A stretch of 30,568 nucleotides of DNA from a virus: IMG/VR virus record IMGVR_UViG_3300012936_000095, positions 1-30,568 of that record; one strand, given 5' to 3'. Position numbers and translations under genes: made by a program. Below are positions 29,247 to 30,568 of the stretch, piece after piece (the stretch's first letter is position 1; each line of letters opens with the position of its first letter). The notes under the pieces were generated by a model. The model was given only the letters and a program-made list of their open reading frames with translations. It searched no databases and was not told the origin of the DNA.

Positions 29247-30388
29247 ATTTACTACGTCATGTTGATTTATGTTCGGGTATCGGAGGTTTTGCTTTAGGGT
29301 TTCAGTGGGCAAATTTGAGTAAGCCTATTATGTTTTGTGATATAGAACCTTGGAGTAGACAGATCCTGTCAAAGCATTGGCCTGACGTTCCAATTGCTAC
29401 AGATGTAAAGGAGTTAGCAAATGACCCAAATGGACTTGTTCCAGACTGCGACATCCTCACAGCCGGATACCCATGCCAACCATTTTCACAAGCCGGGCAG
29501 CGAAGAGGCAGTGAAGATGACCGACATATCTGGCCGTACATATTTTCCATTGTTCAAAGAAAACGACCGTCTTGGTGCGTTTTCGAGAATGTTTTTGGGC
29601 ACGTCACTTTGGGGCTCGACGAAGTGTTATCTGACCTGGAAGGGGAAGGCTACGCCACAAGGCCGTTCGTTGTTCCAGCTTGTGCCGTTGACGCATATCA
29701 CCGAAGAGACAGACTTTGGATCATCTGTAGAAATGTGGAGAACTCCAATGGCGGCAGACGGTACACACAATCACTGTTTGGCTCCGAGCGTAGTAGAGGG
29801 GAAAACGACTTTAACACTAACGAACCAAGTCAAAGGTGGGATAGCAGGGCTTTGGACAACACCAAACACGATGGATCACCTACCCCAACGGTCAAAGGAA
29901 GCATTGGAAAGGCAAGCAAACACCACACGCAAGGGCAGAACAAGACCAGCCAATCTCAGAGAGCAAGTGAACCCAGAGACAGTGGAAGCGTGGGAGAAAG
30001 CGCAAGAACCACAGATGTGGCCGACACCCAGAGCTTGTTCAGCAATGTCGGCAGAGAACATACACAACAGAGTGAAGGACAAGTTTCCGAACTTGGAGAG
30101 CGAAGTAGCGAGATCAATGTGGCCGACACCGTCAGCAAGCGACAACAGGGATCGCGGTCACGTAGGGATGCCGGCAATAAAAAGACGCATGGAAAAGGGA
30201 AAGCAACTGAACCTATCAATGGTAGTGCCGGAAGTTTCTGGGAGCCTGAACCCAGAGTGGGTAGAGTGGCTAATGGGGTATCCAAGAGGGTGGACCGACT
30301 TAAAGGATTAGGCAACGCAATCGTACCTCAGATAGCAATGAGGATTGGGCAGACAATAAAGCATATAGAGGAACAAGATGGGCGGTAA
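29243..30388 (+). CDS. C5-cytosine DNA methyltransferase
   Basis: The 381-aa enzyme methylates cytosine at C5 with S-adenosylmethionine. Visible motifs: I, DLCSGIGGF (8-16); catalytic PCQ (77-79) in AGYPCQPFSQAG; ENV (115-117); HRRDRLW (153-159); and late RLKGLGNAIVPQ (352-363). The region from about 165 to 333 is Ser/Asn/Gly-rich low-complexity and replaces a normal target recognition domain; it is exactly the part over which a second ORF is read in another frame. The start ATG overlaps the HTH stop. It probably protects phage DNA from host restriction; the target sequence is unknown. Function of the unusual middle is not clear. Confidence 0.88.
   Translation: MNLLRHVDLCSGIGGFALGFQWANLSKPIMFCDIEPWSRQILSKHWPDVPIATDVKELANDPNGLVPDCDILTAGYPCQPFSQAGQRRGSEDDRHIWPYIFSIVQRKRPSWCVFENVFGHVTLGLDEVLSDLEGEGYATRPFVVPACAVDAYHRRDRLWIICRNVENSNGGRRYTQSLFGSERSRGENDFNTNEPSQRWDSRALDNTKHDGSPTPTVKGSIGKASKHHTQGQNKTSQSQRASEPRDSGSVGESARTTDVADTQSLFSNVGREHTQQSEGQVSELGERSSEINVADTVSKRQQGSRSRRDAGNKKTHGKGKATEPINGSAGSFWEPEPRVGRVANGVSKRVDRLKGLGNAIVPQIAMRIGQTIKHIEEQDGR
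29421..30311 (+). CDS. Nested phage protein in the +1 frame of the methyltransferase (296 aa)
   Basis: An ORF of 296 codons lies entirely inside the methyltransferase gene, one base shifted. ATG 29421 has AAAGGAG exactly seven bases upstream. The protein has a recognisable phage layout: SGRTYFPLFKENDRLGAFSR, then LGTSLWGSTKCYLTWKGKAT, then four copies of a W-x-TP motif (MWRTP, LWTTP, MWPTP, MWPTP), and the C-terminus GSLNPEWVEWLMGYPRGWTD. I know these segments from phage proteins found with cytosine methyltransferases, function unassigned. A plausible role is target recognition or partnership with the methylase, which lacks a normal recognition domain; that is inference. Both frames carry conserved motifs, so this is unlikely to be a chance ORF. 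Confidence 0.75.
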   Translation: MTQMDLFQTATSSQPDTHANHFHKPGSEEAVKMTDISGRTYFPLFKENDRLGAFSRMFLGTSLWGSTKCYLTWKGKATPQGRSLFQLVPLTHITEETDFGSSVEMWRTPMAADGTHNHCLAPSVVEGKTTLTLTNQVKGGIAGLWTTPNTMDHLPQRSKEALERQANTTRKGRTRPANLREQVNPETVEAWEKAQEPQMWPTPRACSAMSAENIHNRVKDKFPNLESEVARSMWPTPSASDNRDRGHVGMPAIKRRMEKGKQLNLSMVVPEVSGSLNPEWVEWLMGYPRGWTDLKD

Positions 30389-30568
30389 AGCGAGTAGAGA
30401 TAAGGGCGCAAATTTCGAGCGCGAGATAGTAAACCTACATAAATCATGGGGCGTTGATGCGGAGCGTATTCCGTTGTCAGGAGCCGTCAAAGGGAATTAT
30501 TCGGGTGATTTAAAGATCGGCCCACAACAGGCTTTGCTTGCTGAGTGCAAGCGAAGAGCCAGAGCATA
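30378..30568 (+). CDS. Holliday-junction-resolvase-like PD-(D/E)XK nuclease, cut by right edge
   Basis: ATG 30378 overlaps the methyltransferase end by 11 nt, with AGAGGAA five bases before it. The 63 visible residues read KGANFEREIVNLHKSWGVDA, then ERIPLSGAVKGNYSGDLKIG and LLAECKRRARA. E14, D44, E56 and K58 form a PD-(D/E)XK active-site pattern (E...D...E-x-K), and the ER-x-PLSG segment is typical of Hjc-like resolvases of phages. It would cut branched DNA before packaging. The C-terminus is outside the window, so length and remaining motifs cannot be checked. Confidence 0.8.
   Translation, partial: MGGKASRDKGANFEREIVNLHKSWGVDAERIPLSGAVKGNYSGDLKIGPQQALLAECKRRARA

Noticed and set aside
29956-30315. 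119-codon minus-strand ORF in the methyltransferase gene
   Set aside because: Unlike the nested plus-strand ORF it has no ribosome site and no recognisable motif; it is a third reading of an already dual-coding region.
1-30568. tRNA genes, integrase and attachment sites
   Set aside because: I looked for cloverleaf-like arms and for tyrosine or serine recombinase motifs and saw none; a dedicated tRNA scan was not possible.

Overview
The window looks like about 30 kb of the genome of a tailed phage of the T7-like (podovirus) morphotype. Small-protein content, a GTA-type holin and moderate GC (roughly 40-45% by eye) suggest an uncultured marine, probably alphaproteobacterial, host. The host assignment is inference. 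No DNA polymerase, RNA polymerase, helicase, integrase, tRNA or CRISPR array is visible in these 30,568 bases, so replication genes must lie outside the window and lifestyle cannot be decided.

Layout. Positions 1-968 hold three leftward genes of unknown function, driven by a good sigma70-like promoter (TTGACA-N16-TAGAAT) whose -35 overlaps a perfect 15-bp palindrome. A hairpin terminator then precedes the long rightward late block (about 1156-26524): small terminase, large terminase, a GNAT acetyltransferase, the T7-gp8-type portal, a Bbp19-like small protein, scaffold, a structured leader, major capsid, a probable decoration protein, a TTCG-loop terminator, tail tubular A and B, four internal/ejection proteins, a T7-type tail fibre with a 7-residue and a 10-residue repeat, and fibre-adjacent proteins. 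A lysis cassette follows as a tightly overlapped chain of membrane proteins (coiled-coil/TM, EF-hand/TM, 3-TM holin, TM-anchored protein) ending in an M15 peptidase endolysin. After it come very small, very basic proteins and one 240-aa beta-rich protein. Several of these are under 60 aa.

Positions 26525-28973 run leftward: a PD-(D/E)XK exonuclease, an ERF-type annealing protein, a small protein with an SSB-like acidic C-terminal tail (EDEIPF), an HTH-like protein and a small secreted-looking protein. The first three look like a Red-like recombination module. A control region with facing TTGACA boxes (28986-29030) separates this operon from a rightward one: a Cro-like HTH protein, a C5-cytosine DNA methyltransferase, and a Holliday-junction-resolvase-like protein cut by the right edge.

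The most striking feature is inside the methyltransferase gene. A second long ORF (29421-30311, +1 frame) has its own perfect Shine-Dalgarno (AAAGGAG, 7-nt spacing) and encodes a recognisable phage protein with repeated W-x-TP motifs and an LNPEWVEWLMGYP-type C-terminus. The same nucleotides encode conserved methyltransferase motifs in the other frame, so about 890 bp appear to be truly dual-coding. A second pattern is a short [KR]S[LM]MN motif recurring in five small basic late proteins.
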